Below the pieces are notes generated by a model that did no database searches, was not told the DNA's origin, and saw only the letters and a program-made list of their open reading frames with translations. Below are positions 8,801 to 16,842 of a stretch of 44,490 nt of DNA, one piece after another. Position numbers and translations under genes: made by a program. Positions within the stretch are counted from its first letter, which is position 1. Every line of letters starts with the position of its first letter. Source of the DNA: an uncultured cyanobacterium (lineage in GTDB: Bacteria; Cyanobacteriota; Cyanobacteriia; CAKZMO01); assembly GCA_937128595.1 (NCBI GenBank), contig CAKZMO010000656.1, positions 1-44,490 of the forward strand, read 5' to 3'.

Positions 8801-10029
8801 TGGGTATAGAGCGGTTTCAACACTCTAGGCAGACGCTTTTTGGCCGTCTCAGGATCAACCCAATACAAACAGAGCGAGCAAAAGAGGGCTTCGATGGCGT
8901 GGCTCTTTTCCACCGTAGAAATCGACGCCTCAATGATCTCTTGTCGATAGGCCAGATTTCCTTGGAGAAGCTGCATCACAGCATACAGTCGCTCATACAC
9001 CGTGCCCAACCAATGATTGGTCTGCTTCATGATGATGGAAGCATATCGTTCAGCCTGCTGAAGGCGATCGCGCCCCCCAGCCTTCATCAAAGTCAGAACG
9101 AAGAAGAGTCCTGCCAGGGTTACAAAGTAAGCATGCCTAACCTTCGTTTCCTTTTTCAGAGCCTTGACTGCCGTTTGTCCGTATTGCTCAGCGGTCTCTA
9201 AGTCCCCTTGAGCAAAACCCACCCAGCTTAGATTGATCAGCCATTCCGACAGATTGCCTTCAGACAGATTTAGCCCCTGCTCTAAAAATGACTGAGCTGT
9301 AGAGGCTTGATGCCTCAATAAAAGTTGCTCTGCAAGGAGAGCGTCTGCCTCGGTCATGCCGTCATGACGTGGAGTTCCGGCAGATACATAGTGCGATCGC
9401 AACAGCTCAAATGCGTCGTCAGACGGCAGTAAGTTGAGCATGGAGTGATTGAGCACACTACTCAACACCAGTTCCTTAAGATTCTCAGGTAATGTGTCGG
9501 CCCATTTAGCATCAAAAGGATTGTTGGCAATTTTGAATAGCAGCTCGTCTAATGTGACACTCTCCCGGTGATAGACATACCAGGAGAAAGATTGATACGC
9601 CTGAACAAGTCCATCAAGGTCATGACGATAAAGAGCGATTCGGAACTGGCGATAAAATTGCTCTCGATTGTTGAAATAGATCGGCCCCCCTTGCCAGCGA
9701 CCCCGAACGGGGAAAACCTCTTCAACCGCCTTGGCATATTTCTCAAAATGTCCCTGAGCGACAGCATGACGAGTGACGACCTCCACAATTAGCTCGGTGC
9801 ACTGAAACATTTTGTTTTGAGGTTTAAGGACCAGATTTAGCTCCATCAATTTCTTGATGGCCGCTTCGCCCGATCGAATTCCCGCACGTTTGAGGCACCC
9901 GAGCAGAGGCGAAATCTTTACTGAGCTATAGCAAACTGACAGTACCTGAACCACCTGCTGCTCTGTAGGTGAGAGTCGATAATATGACTCTGATAAGTCG
10001 GCACGAAGAGTGTCTGTTTGAGTTTCCAT
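5830..10029 (-). CDS. Large SNF2-family DNA-dependent ATPase/helicase
   Basis: 1399 residues. The last ~470 are a complete SNF2 motor: ELRDYQMDGFQWLARL, Walker A DDMGLGKT (about residue 966), DEAQ box (LDEAQAIKN, about 1063), LTTGTPIENNLGELW, FILRRTKSQV, and motifs V-VI (SLKAGGTGLNLT, ASDRAHRIGQ, about 1343). Such proteins translocate on duplex DNA and remodel protein-DNA complexes; bacterial examples act in repair, transcription or defence. The ~930-residue N-terminal part starts with a winged-helix-like stretch (LSPTEQQVVQVLSVCYSSVKISPLLGCLKRAG). It continues with helical repeats resembling TPR/SEL1-type solenoids (about 240-420) and then a beta-rich part. I see no nuclease or methylase partner next door, so a defence role is not supported. 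Confidence 0.9.
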   Translation of the reverse strand: METQTDTLRADLSESYYRLSPTEQQVVQVLSVCYSSVKISPLLGCLKRAGIRSGEAAIKKLMELNLVLKPQNKMFQCTELIVEVVTRHAVAQGHFEKYAKAVEEVFPVRGRWQGGPIYFNNREQFYRQFRIALYRHDLDGLVQAYQSFSWYVYHRESVTLDELLFKIANNPFDAKWADTLPENLKELVLSSVLNHSMLNLLPSDDAFELLRSHYVSAGTPRHDGMTEADALLAEQLLLRHQASTAQSFLEQGLNLSEGNLSEWLINLSWVGFAQGDLETAEQYGQTAVKALKKETKVRHAYFVTLAGLFFVLTLMKAGGRDRLQQAERYASIIMKQTNHWLGTVYERLYAVMQLLQGNLAYRQEIIEASISTVEKSHAIEALFCSLCLYWVDPETAKKRLPRVLKPLYTQAKEVGFDWLALEAGTLLARLSPRSQAAKDLEARSPDEPGAFVVDVVEPKDTWELCLNALVNLQPTTQTQTPANTSPRRLAWFLTFYPSAGWMLQPREQKINAQGNWSKGRPIALKRLAQELHSFDYLTPQDTQICACIESDNSYSYGSPQLTFNDRALLFLVGHPFVFWEDAPTTRVEIVKGEPELRVSQGKGDRLVLSFSPSIQDNDSSILFVKETPTRMKVVEVKEEHLNIARIIGFKNHLEVPASAQERVLAAINAVSGLVTVHSDIGGTVQSAEEVAANSTPHVHLLPAGEGLKVALLVRPFATGGAYYRPGVGGGMVVAEIDGKRLQTTRDLDEEKALAAEVMANCSTLARLPDQDGEWIIDEPEDCLELLLELQEGADRLIVEWPEGERFRVSSPAGTSQFSMNIRQQQDWFAASGELRIDDDQVLDMKHLMELLERSPGRFIPLGDGQFVALTQEFRKRLDDMRAFSENSKNGLKFHPLAALALEDWTEEVGKLKTDRHWKEHVKRLQEVKTLNPNLPSTLQAELRDYQMDGFQWLARLAHWGVGGCLADDMGLGKTLQAIAVILTRAPQGPTLIVAPTSVCMNWMSEAEKFAPTLRPVQFDKGDRQKTLDKLQPFDMLVCSYGLLQQEDVAQLLAQVEWQTVVLDEAQAIKNMATKRSKAAMSLQSGFKLLTTGTPIENNLGELWNLFRFINPGLLGSLERFNQTFANPIERNQDKQARNQLRKLIQPFILRRTKSQVLDELPSRTEVTLHVELSQDEKAFYEALRREAIAKLTDSDAAAGQKHLQVLAEIMRLRRACCNPRLVMPDADLDSAKLEVFRDVLEDLLNNNHKALVFSQFVDHLTILRQFLDQKKISYQYLDGSTPAKERKKRVNAFQAGEGDVFLISLKAGGTGLNLTAADYVIHMDPWWNPAVEDQASDRAHRIGQQRPVTIYRLVAEHTIEDKIVALHHKKRDLADQLLEGADISGKLSTDDLLNLIREA

Positions 10030-10332
10030 TACCTGTTTCCTACAGCGTCTGGCATAACAGTATCTGGCATCGCCAGAAAAGCTTGGAGGTTCTGAAATGG
10101 CGATGCGTGAATGTCTTGTCCCTGAATCATTAACTCTTAGCGTTCAATCGCTCCCACGTAGCTAGCCTTAACGATGTGAGTCGCTGAGCAAACTTACTAG
10201 GATTGAACGACAGAATCGAGGAAATGGCAATATCGATTCAAACACTGCACAGACAGAGACTTAGAATGATGAGAAAGTAAACATTAAGCCCTTGCAACCA
10301 TTGATTGCAGCGATAGCCAGGTATTTGACGTT
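10030..10332. other. Divergent promoter region between SNF2 gene and metG
   Basis: 303 bp with starts facing outward on both sides, so it should carry both promoters. I see no strong inverted repeat, small ORF or T-box-like structure. AGGAAACAGGT lies just before the SNF2 start; metG has no obvious Shine-Dalgarno. Confidence 0.45.
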
Positions 10333-11922
10333 ATGACCACCCACGATTCTCAACTTTCAACCTTTGCCATTACAACGCCGCTGTATTACGTCAACGATGT
10401 CCCCCACATGGGAAGCGCATACACGACGATTGCAGCCGATGTCATGGCTCGCTTTTATCGGTTGCAAGGGATGCCTGTCTTGTCGATCACAGGCACCGAT
10501 GAGCATGGGCAAAAAATTCAGCGCACGGCTGAGAAAGCTGAGCGATCGCCCCAAGAACACTGCGATCTAATCGTCAAAAGCTTCGAATCTCTCTGGCAGA
10601 AACTTAACATTCGCTACGACCGATTTAGTCGCACGACCGCCACAAAGCATGAGGCGATCGTCACCGAATTCTTCCAAAGAGTTTGGGATCGTGGCGATAT
10701 CTATTCGGGGCACCAACAAGGCTACTACTGCGTTGCTTGCGAAGAATTCAAAGAAAAACGCGACCTGCTCGAAAATCAGCATTGTCCGCTTCATCCCAAC
10801 CTCGAAGCCGAATGGCGCGACGAGCAAAACTACTTCTTTCGGCTGTCGGCCTATCAATCTCGTCTCGAAGAACTCTACGCTCAAAATCCTAACTTTATCC
10901 AACCTGATATTCGCCGCAACGAAGTGTTGAGTTTTGTCGAACGCGGACTGCAAGATTTCTCGATTTCGCGGGTCAATCTTGATTGGGGATTTCCTGTTCC
11001 AGCCGATCCTGACCATACTCTCTACGTTTGGTTTGATGCTCTGCTGGGCTATGTCACAGCTCTTCTCGATGCTGACGATGAACCTACTTTAGACAACGCT
11101 CTGAAACGCTGGTGGCCGATCAATATTCATCTCATTGGCAAAGATATTCTCCGATTTCATGCGGTTTATTGGCCTGCCATGCTAATGTCGTCGGGGTTGC
11201 CCTTACCCGGTCGTGTCTTTGGTCACGGATTTCTAACCAAGGACGGCCAAAAAATGGGAAAAAGCTTAGGCAACATCATCGATCCGGTCGCCCTGACCGA
11301 TACCTACGGGTCAGATGCCGTACGCTATTACTTCACCAAAGAAATCGAATTTGGTCGCGATGGAGACTTTAGCGAATCTCGCTTTGTCAATATTCTCAAC
11401 GCTGACTTGGCGAATGATTTAGGCAATTTACTCAATCGCACACTGAGAATGGCGCATAAGTATTGCGGCGGGATGGTTCCTGCTGTTCCAGCTCATTCAT
11501 TGAACGAAACAGTACTGAAGTCTAAAGGGGAAAACCTGGGGCAGCATGTTGCTAATAGTTATGAGCAGTTAGCCTTCAGCCAAGGATGCGGAGCCGTGCT
11601 TTCTCTCGTGCAAGCCAGCAACAAGTTTATCGATGACCAAGCTCCGTGGTCGCTGTACAAACAGGGAGAACAAGAACAGGTAGAGTGCGTTCTCTATGCC
11701 GTTTTAGAATCGGTACGGCTGTCAGCCTATCTCTTGTCGCCCATTATTCCTGGGTTGAGTACGGCAATTTATCGTCAACTCGGGTACAGTATCGACTTTG
11801 ATCAGTTTGAGACGTTGTCTGACCTAAGTTACAGCCACCATATGTCATGGGGATTGCTGCCTTCAGGCCAGTCTCTACATGAGCCCAAACCAATTTTCCA
11901 GAAACTAGAACTCCCTGAATAG
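10333..11922 (+). CDS. metG: Methionyl-tRNA synthetase
   Basis: Class I synthetase that makes Met-tRNA for initiation and elongation. The 529-residue protein has the HIGH-like PHMGSAY motif (about residue 25), TGTDEHGQK, a knuckle with C133, C136, C151 and H154 (possible zinc ligands), the WFDALLGY and LHLIGKDILRFH-type core, and KMGKSLGN as the KMSKS loop. KMGKS, as I recall, is normal in cyanobacterial MetG and is not a mutation. There is no C-terminal tRNA-binding (Arc1p-like) domain, which also fits this short subtype. A HIP1-built terminator follows 71 bp after the stop. Confidence 0.97.
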   Translation: MTTHDSQLSTFAITTPLYYVNDVPHMGSAYTTIAADVMARFYRLQGMPVLSITGTDEHGQKIQRTAEKAERSPQEHCDLIVKSFESLWQKLNIRYDRFSRTTATKHEAIVTEFFQRVWDRGDIYSGHQQGYYCVACEEFKEKRDLLENQHCPLHPNLEAEWRDEQNYFFRLSAYQSRLEELYAQNPNFIQPDIRRNEVLSFVERGLQDFSISRVNLDWGFPVPADPDHTLYVWFDALLGYVTALLDADDEPTLDNALKRWWPINIHLIGKDILRFHAVYWPAMLMSSGLPLPGRVFGHGFLTKDGQKMGKSLGNIIDPVALTDTYGSDAVRYYFTKEIEFGRDGDFSESRFVNILNADLANDLGNLLNRTLRMAHKYCGGMVPAVPAHSLNETVLKSKGENLGQHVANSYEQLAFSQGCGAVLSLVQASNKFIDDQAPWSLYKQGEQEQVECVLYAVLESVRLSAYLLSPIIPGLSTAIYRQLGYSIDFDQFETLSDLSYSHHMSWGLLPSGQSLHEPKPIFQKLELPE

Positions 11923-11992
11923 AGACATTATTGTCTTCTCTCAACGCCGGGTAGATCATTCGATTTGTGTGAGCCATTAAATTGACGACGTA

Positions 11993-12044
11993 GGCGATCG
12001 CACTAAGACTCAATCTCAGTGCGATCGCCTCACTTGTGTTTTTT
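11993..12044 (+). terminator. Intrinsic terminator of metG built from two inverted HIP1 sites
   Basis: GGCGATCGCACT pairs perfectly with AGTGCGATCGCC across a 13-base loop, giving a 12-bp stem. A T-run (GTTTTTTA) follows about 10 bases after the stem. Both arms contain a full GCGATCGC octamer. Confidence 0.65.
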
Positions 12045-12598
12045 ACCTCCGCTCGAAGTTGTCCACAAAACAAGAACAAAAGCTCTACGAACAACAATTA
12101 CTGACCAAACGGCTTCTGGGAAATTACAGAAAAATCAAATACTTTTTCCCTGAAACAAGCTTTAGTATGGACACATAACCAGAATCAAACGTTTCAATCG
12201 TTGTTTGGTAGCCACTTTCATAAGTTCATCGAATATCAGTCATAAGATCAGCAGATTAAAAAATAGATTCCGACTTTTTTAGCGGTGGCAAAAATGTTTT
12301 GGCTCATTCCATAAGAGGAAAAAGGTCAAGTTTTAAGCTGCGAAAAGAGTAGCGCCAACTCACAAAAATGTGAATCAAATATCAAAACAATCAAAGATGA
12401 GGCCGTTCTCGGACGAATTCCTGCCCTAGCAGTTAGAATTTGAAAAACGATGATCAAAGCTCAGTAGCTTAACCAGCAGAAGATCAAGTTTTTCGACGAG
12501 CCTCCGCACATTTAAGCCGCACCTAAACCATTAAATCCTGGCTTTTATTCAACTTAAACTCAAAACAACTTTTAACATACGCGGGGTTCACGTTCCAT
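12045..12598. other. Long AT-rich leader/intergenic region before labA-like gene
   Basis: About 550 bp with no ORF of note and visibly more A/T-rich than the flanks. It contains poly-A and poly-T tracts (TTAAAAAATAG, CTTTTTTAG) but no strong hairpin that I can find. It must include the promoter of the labA-like gene. A long 5' UTR or an unannotated small RNA is possible but not shown. Confidence 0.4.
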
Positions 12599-13213
12599 AT
12601 GATGAATGAACAATTTGAAACTAGTAATTTATTTACTCCTGAGCAAGTTTTAGAAAATAGAGGAAGAGTTGCGATTTTCATTGATGGCTCTAACTTGTTT
12701 TACGCAGCTCTTCAACTCGGTATTGAAATCGACTACTCAAAGCTGTTGTGTCGCTTGACCAGTGGCTCTCGTCTGCTGCGATCTTTTTTCTACACAGGAG
12801 TTGATCGAACCAACGAAAAACAGCAAGGATTCTTGCTGTGGATGCGCCGAAATGGTTATCGTGTCATTTCAAAAGATTTGGTTCAGCTTCCAGATGGATC
12901 CAAAAAAGCGAATCTTGATGTTGAAATCGCTGTAGACATGATGGCGCTCGTCGGTTCCTATGACACAGCTGTACTCGTCAGTGGCGATGGAGATCTCGCA
13001 TATGCAGTGGATGCAGTCAGCTATCGGGGCGTGCGCGTCGAGGTCGTGAGCCTACGCTCGATGACGAGTGATAGTTTGATCAACGTGGCCGACCGCTATA
13101 TTGACTTAGATTCTGTCAAAGAAGATGTTCAAAAATCCCCTCGTCAACAGAGCTATACCTATCGGCCTCTTTCGGGATTGGGAATTGTGGATAACTCCGA
13201 CAGCCTAGACTAG
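12599..13213 (+). CDS. LabA-like NYN domain protein (DUF88)
   Basis: 204 residues with a complete NYN (PIN-like) fold. Acidic residues lie at the usual places: D29 (AIFIDGSNLFYA), D107 and D113 (NLDVEIAVDMM), and D130 and D132 (LVSGDGDLAYAV). NYN domains are predicted metal-dependent RNases. The closest characterised relative I recall is LabA of Synechococcus elongatus, a negative factor in circadian clock output, but several paralogues exist in cyanobacteria, so I give no symbol. Two adjacent ATGs (12599 and 12602) are possible starts; no clear Shine-Dalgarno is seen. The lptC-like gene follows 95 bp downstream in the same direction. Confidence 0.85.
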   Translation: MMNEQFETSNLFTPEQVLENRGRVAIFIDGSNLFYAALQLGIEIDYSKLLCRLTSGSRLLRSFFYTGVDRTNEKQQGFLLWMRRNGYRVISKDLVQLPDGSKKANLDVEIAVDMMALVGSYDTAVLVSGDGDLAYAVDAVSYRGVRVEVVSLRSMTSDSLINVADRYIDLDSVKEDVQKSPRQQSYTYRPLSGLGIVDNSDSLD

Positions 13214-13308
13214 AAAAGCTGCACATTCAGGAACTGAATTGCAATCCATTTCGTCACATCTCATTCTGAGCTGTTTGCTCTCATCCTTATTTCCTAAAGC
13301 GGTTTTTT

Positions 13309-14496
13309 ATGAATATGCAGCCCTGGTTTGCCATGTTCGGCCATGCTCTGCTTATGCCTTCCAAGCGGATGCTGAGACTGCTGCTGATTGGAGTGGCGAT
13401 CGCAGGTTTGGGCACAGGCACGGCGGCTTGTCGCGATCGCACCACTCCTGAAGTCGAGTCCGATGAAGACGTCAGCGAGCCTGAGCGTAACCTCACCTTC
13501 GACAACATCACCCTCGAACAATCAGGAGAAGACGGTGATGTCGTTTGGCGAATGACAGCGGATCGCGCAATTTACAGTCAAGATCGACAATCTGCAGACA
13601 TTGAAAAGCCATCGGGAGACTTTCTTCGAGATGGAAAACCTACTCTCAAAGTCCAAGCTGAATCGGGCAAAGTTCTAAACGACGGCGAGCGCATCATCCT
13701 CAAAGGAGAGGTCATCGCCACTGATGTGGAGTCGGGAGCTGTGCTGCGCGGAGATGAGATGGAGTGGAGCACCGGAGAAGACCTTGTCGTCGTACGCAAC
13801 AATGTCATCGGAACGCACCCTGATTTTTCGATCGCAGCGGATGAAGCTGAAATCTCTCTCGATGAACAGCGGATTGAAGTTTCAGGTGATGTGGTCGCCG
13901 TGTCAGAAGAAGACAACATGCAGCTTGCCGCAGAAAACCTTGTTTGGTTTTTAGACGAAGAGCGGTTAGTCAGCGATCGCCCCATTCAAATTCAGCAAAC
14001 AGAAGGAAGGCGAGTGACTGGAAGGGCTTCGGGCGATCGCGCAGAATTCGACATGGCATCGCAGGTCGCACGCCTAGAGGAAAACGCTGTCATCATCGCT
14101 CAAGATCCGCCCATTCGCGTTGAAGGCGACTTCCTACAGTGGAATATGGAAAACAACAGTGTCCGAGCCAACCAGCGATTTACGGTTGTCCATCGGCAAG
14201 AACGGATCACCATGACCGCTGACCAAGGCCAAGGAAATCTTGAGACCCAGGTTTTTCGGATGAACGGCAACGTCATTGTCGATGCCCAGCAAAACCAAGG
14301 TCGACTGACCTCGAACCAGCTTACTTGGACGATTCCAACCCAAGAAATTTTGGCAGAGGGAGATGTCGTCTATCGTCAGGCCAATCCTACATTCAACCTA
14401 CGAGGCGAAGTCGCTGAGGGTAAGCTAGAAAATCAGGTCATCGTGGTAAGCGGCGGTCGAGTTGTGACGGAATTTGTCCCGGAAACAGCAAACTAA
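13309..14496 (+). CDS. lptC: LptC/OstA-type LPS transport lipoprotein
   Basis: 395 residues. A hydrophobic segment (MLRLLLIGVAIAGLGTGTAAC) ends in a cysteine that fits a lipobox, so it is probably a periplasm-facing lipoprotein. An LptC-like region follows (LTFDNITLEQSGEDGDVVWRMTADRAIYSQDRQSADI), then a long series of OstA/LptA beta-strand repeats (ADEAEISLDEQRIEVSGDVV and similar). The family bridges the LptBFG exporter to the outer membrane in LPS transport; the fused, longer form is usual in cyanobacteria. The start is uncertain: the ATG at 13309, or the internal ATG at 13357 (MPSKRMLRLL), which places the signal peptide at the very N-terminus. No clear ribosome site decides it. Confidence 0.82.
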   Translation: MNMQPWFAMFGHALLMPSKRMLRLLLIGVAIAGLGTGTAACRDRTTPEVESDEDVSEPERNLTFDNITLEQSGEDGDVVWRMTADRAIYSQDRQSADIEKPSGDFLRDGKPTLKVQAESGKVLNDGERIILKGEVIATDVESGAVLRGDEMEWSTGEDLVVVRNNVIGTHPDFSIAADEAEISLDEQRIEVSGDVVAVSEEDNMQLAAENLVWFLDEERLVSDRPIQIQQTEGRRVTGRASGDRAEFDMASQVARLEENAVIIAQDPPIRVEGDFLQWNMENNSVRANQRFTVVHRQERITMTADQGQGNLETQVFRMNGNVIVDAQQNQGRLTSNQLTWTIPTQEILAEGDVVYRQANPTFNLRGEVAEGKLENQVIVVSGGRVVTEFVPETAN

Positions 14497-14645
14497 CCCT
14501 AGTATCACCAACTAAGCGAAACCTACTGACCTCTCTGCAAGTCAGAAGCATTGCATGTTCATCCATTTTCTGACTGAAAAAATGAGTTGAATTTGAAAAT
14601 TGCTGTGGCGATCGCTCACAAGGCATTGTGCTTTGTATCCTTAGG

Positions 14646-14747
14646 TATAGTGCTACGCGCTGATATAAAACCAATAGTTGATGGAGAAGCCGCGCGTGTG
14701 CGGCTTCTCCATCAATATCTGTCCTAACCTATCTGCGCATTGCTATA
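14646..14747. mobile_element. MITE-like element (family B), palindromic, TA-bounded
   Basis: A ~102-bp unit starting TATAG and ending CTATA, centred on a 14-bp inverted repeat (GATGGAGAAGCCGC / GCGGCTTCTCCATC) with a six-base loop. The outer parts are imperfect inverted repeats. Its right 49 bp (14700-14748) recur at 41279-41327 with one mismatch. No ORF lies inside, so if mobile it is non-autonomous. TA-type ends suggest, but do not prove, an IS630/Tc1-like source. It lies between lptC and cysC and its hairpin could also end lptC transcription. Confidence 0.65.
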
Positions 14748-14882
14748 GCGCAGCAATCAAACCAGCACGGAGAAAGATTTGATACACTGCAGTCTGCGGC
14801 ACTACTGACTTATCAGCAACGCCGTAGATTAATTAAATGTCAGAGACCTAAAAATTCAGAGACCTAAAGAGGAGGAAAGACG

Positions 14883-15440
14883 ATGACCAATCACCAACGC
14901 GGAGTCACACTTTGGTTCACTGGACTGAGTGGAGCCGGAAAAACCACCATTCGGATGGCGCTAGAGCAAAAACTACGCAACCGAGGATTGAAACTTGAGG
15001 TACTAGACGGCGATATCGTGCGTCAAAATTTAACCAAGGGACTTGGCTTTTCCAAAGAAGATCGAGACGAAAACATCCGTCGGATTGGCTTCGTCTCTAA
15101 TCTGCTGACCCGCAATGGTGTAATGGTTATGGTGTCAGCCATTTCTCCCTATCGCGACATTCGAGACGAAGTTCGGAATCGCATTGGCGATTTTGTCGAA
15201 ATCTATGTCAATGCGCCATTGGAGATCTGTGAAAAGCGCGATGTTAAAGGGCTGTACAAACGCGCCCGAGCCGGTGAGATCAAACAGTTCACCGGCATCG
15301 ATGATCCCTATGAGCATCCTCTCAATCCTGACATCGAGTGTCGCACTGACCTAGAATCTCTAGATGAAAGCGCTGAAAAAGTGTTGAAATATCTAGAAGA
15401 AAAGGGTTACGTTCCGGCTCCAGCTAACGCTAGCGCCTAA
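14883..15440 (+). CDS. cysC: Adenylyl-sulfate (APS) kinase
   Basis: Phosphorylates APS to PAPS with ATP in sulfate assimilation. The 185-residue protein shows the P-loop GLSGAGKT (residues 14-21), LDGDIVRQNL, KGLGFSKEDRDENIRRIG and SAISPYRDIRDEVR, all typical of CysC; there is no sulfurylase fusion. The start is well set: AGAGGAGG lies about 8 bases before the ATG. It is a single gene with no sulfate genes beside it. Confidence 0.96.
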   Translation: MTNHQRGVTLWFTGLSGAGKTTIRMALEQKLRNRGLKLEVLDGDIVRQNLTKGLGFSKEDRDENIRRIGFVSNLLTRNGVMVMVSAISPYRDIRDEVRNRIGDFVEIYVNAPLEICEKRDVKGLYKRARAGEIKQFTGIDDPYEHPLNPDIECRTDLESLDESAEKVLKYLEEKGYVPAPANASA

Positions 15441-15489
15441 GCTCTGAAGCATATTTTAGCCAAAATTTTTCGAATAATCGGTTTGATTA

Positions 15490-15519
15490 GGTAGGGGCGC
15501 AAATTTCTGTACCCCTACC
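15490..15519. terminator. GGTAGGGG/CCCCTACC hairpin after cysC
   Basis: Eight-base perfect arms around a 14-base centre, 50 bases after the cysC stop. The arms match those of the GTAGGGGCAT palindromes elsewhere in the window, so this may be a decayed member of that repeat. No T-run follows. Confidence 0.45.
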
Positions 15520-15557
15520 CGCAATTGAGCTAGTCAGCGATCAAAACAATCCAGTTA

Positions 15558-15581
15558 ATCATCCTACTGAGCTAGGATGAT
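15558..15581. terminator. Hairpin between convergent cysC and glycosyltransferase genes
   Basis: ATCATCCTA pairs with TAGGATGAT across a 6-base loop, a 9-bp stem just beyond the end of the minus-strand glycosyltransferase gene. No clear T-run follows on either strand. Confidence 0.45.
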
Positions 15582-15594
15582 GAGCCGACCGGAT

Positions 15595-16791
15595 TCAATC
15601 TGCTGTCGCTAAAAGGCTGTCGTAGAAGGACAAGCATTTCTTTGCTAGGGCGCGATTGGTATAGTCGTCCATCGCTCGTTTATATCCACGGGAAGCTAGC
15701 TCTTGTGCATAGGTCGGCTGATTCATCAAGAGCATCAGGCGATCGCCCAGAGTAGCTGCATCTCCTTCTGGAAAAATCAATCCCGCTTCTTGAATCACGT
15801 GGGGAATCTCGCCAGAATCAGACCCAACGACAGGGACACGACAGGCCATCGCCTCAATCAATACATGACCAAATTGTTCCTTCCATCCAACCGAAGTGAG
15901 GGTTTTGAAGCGGTCAGATGTTTCTGACGGTAACACCAAAACACTCATTAGATTGATGTAGCGAGGCACATCGTCATGGGGCACGCTTTCGACCCAAATG
16001 AGGCGATCGCCAATGCCCATTTTTTGTGCTTCGTCCATTAACTGCTGTTTGAGAGAGCCTCGCCCTAACAACAAGCATTTCCAGGGGCGATCGCCCAGTT
16101 CTCTTAATGCACTCCACAGGGTCAACAATCCCTTCTCTTCAACAAAACGTCCTACAAATCCGATCACAAACTCATCGGGTTGAATACCCAACTTCTTTGC
16201 CAAATCAGGCTGCGATTCAGGCTGCGATTCAGGCCGAAACAACGTTTCATCTACTCCAAGCTGGGGCATCACGATCGCATCACTCATGTAGCCCCGCTCG
16301 CGCAAAATATCAGCACCATCCTGATTGCCCGCAATGAGTCCGTGAGTATGGCTGAGGTTGTATGATTCCAGCCATGAGACAGGTGGTTTCAGTCGATAGG
16401 GCAAGTTCCACCAGGTAAAAAAAACATTTTTCGCGTTCAGCCCCAGCATTTGATTCAAAGTAATCGTCTGCGCATAAGCCAAAGACTTGGCTCCCTGCTC
16501 TACTTGAAGAATGTGAGGACGAAACTCCCGCAGCAGATGGAGCAAATCGACTCCAAACGTCAGCATTCCTTGATTGTTTTGACTGAAGTTCCTCACAGGC
16601 ACCACCCGAAAACTGCCGTCTTGCCAGGGCTGCGACTCAATTGTTTTATTTTGGACGCCTCCCGGTCGCCATCGCTGAGGAACCACGACCGTTACCTCTA
16701 TTCCAGGCTGTAGCGAAGCGAGGGTACGCAGTTTTTCACAGTTCAGCTTGACAATGTAGGTGTGACTAACAACGAGAATTCTCATAGTCAT
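15595..16791 (-). CDS. Glycosyltransferase, GT4 (GT-B) type
   Basis: 398 residues with the two Rossmann-like halves of a GT-B retaining glycosyltransferase. The C-terminal half holds VIGFVGRFVEEKGLLTLWSAL, CLLLGRGSLKQQL and the acidic donor-site motif EQFGHVLIEAMACRVPVVGSDSGEIPHVI (the EX7E region). The N-terminal half carries the acceptor side and a WRPGGVQ segment. It probably transfers a sugar to a surface polysaccharide or lipid; donor and acceptor are unknown. The start could be M1 or M3 (MRILVVSHTY). An in-frame 12-bp tandem duplication near 16206-16233 gives an ESQPESQP linker. hisC lies 117 bp upstream on the same strand, but a shared function is not evident. Confidence 0.88.
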   Translation of the reverse strand: MTMRILVVSHTYIVKLNCEKLRTLASLQPGIEVTVVVPQRWRPGGVQNKTIESQPWQDGSFRVVPVRNFSQNNQGMLTFGVDLLHLLREFRPHILQVEQGAKSLAYAQTITLNQMLGLNAKNVFFTWWNLPYRLKPPVSWLESYNLSHTHGLIAGNQDGADILRERGYMSDAIVMPQLGVDETLFRPESQPESQPDLAKKLGIQPDEFVIGFVGRFVEEKGLLTLWSALRELGDRPWKCLLLGRGSLKQQLMDEAQKMGIGDRLIWVESVPHDDVPRYINLMSVLVLPSETSDRFKTLTSVGWKEQFGHVLIEAMACRVPVVGSDSGEIPHVIQEAGLIFPEGDAATLGDRLMLLMNQPTYAQELASRGYKRAMDDYTNRALAKKCLSFYDSLLATAD

Positions 16792-16842
16792 AGCACGCAG
16801 GTCTGACTCCTTTCACCAAGCCCTGACACCAAGCTCTGAAGT

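Noticed and set aside
5830-10029. Anti-phage island (DISARM-like) around the SNF2 helicase
   Set aside because: No methylase, PLD nuclease or other defence gene is nearby; the neighbours are housekeeping genes.
11250-11270. KMGKS instead of KMSKS in MetG as a damaged active site
   Set aside because: As I recall, this variant is normal in cyanobacterial MetG, and the rest of the enzyme is intact.
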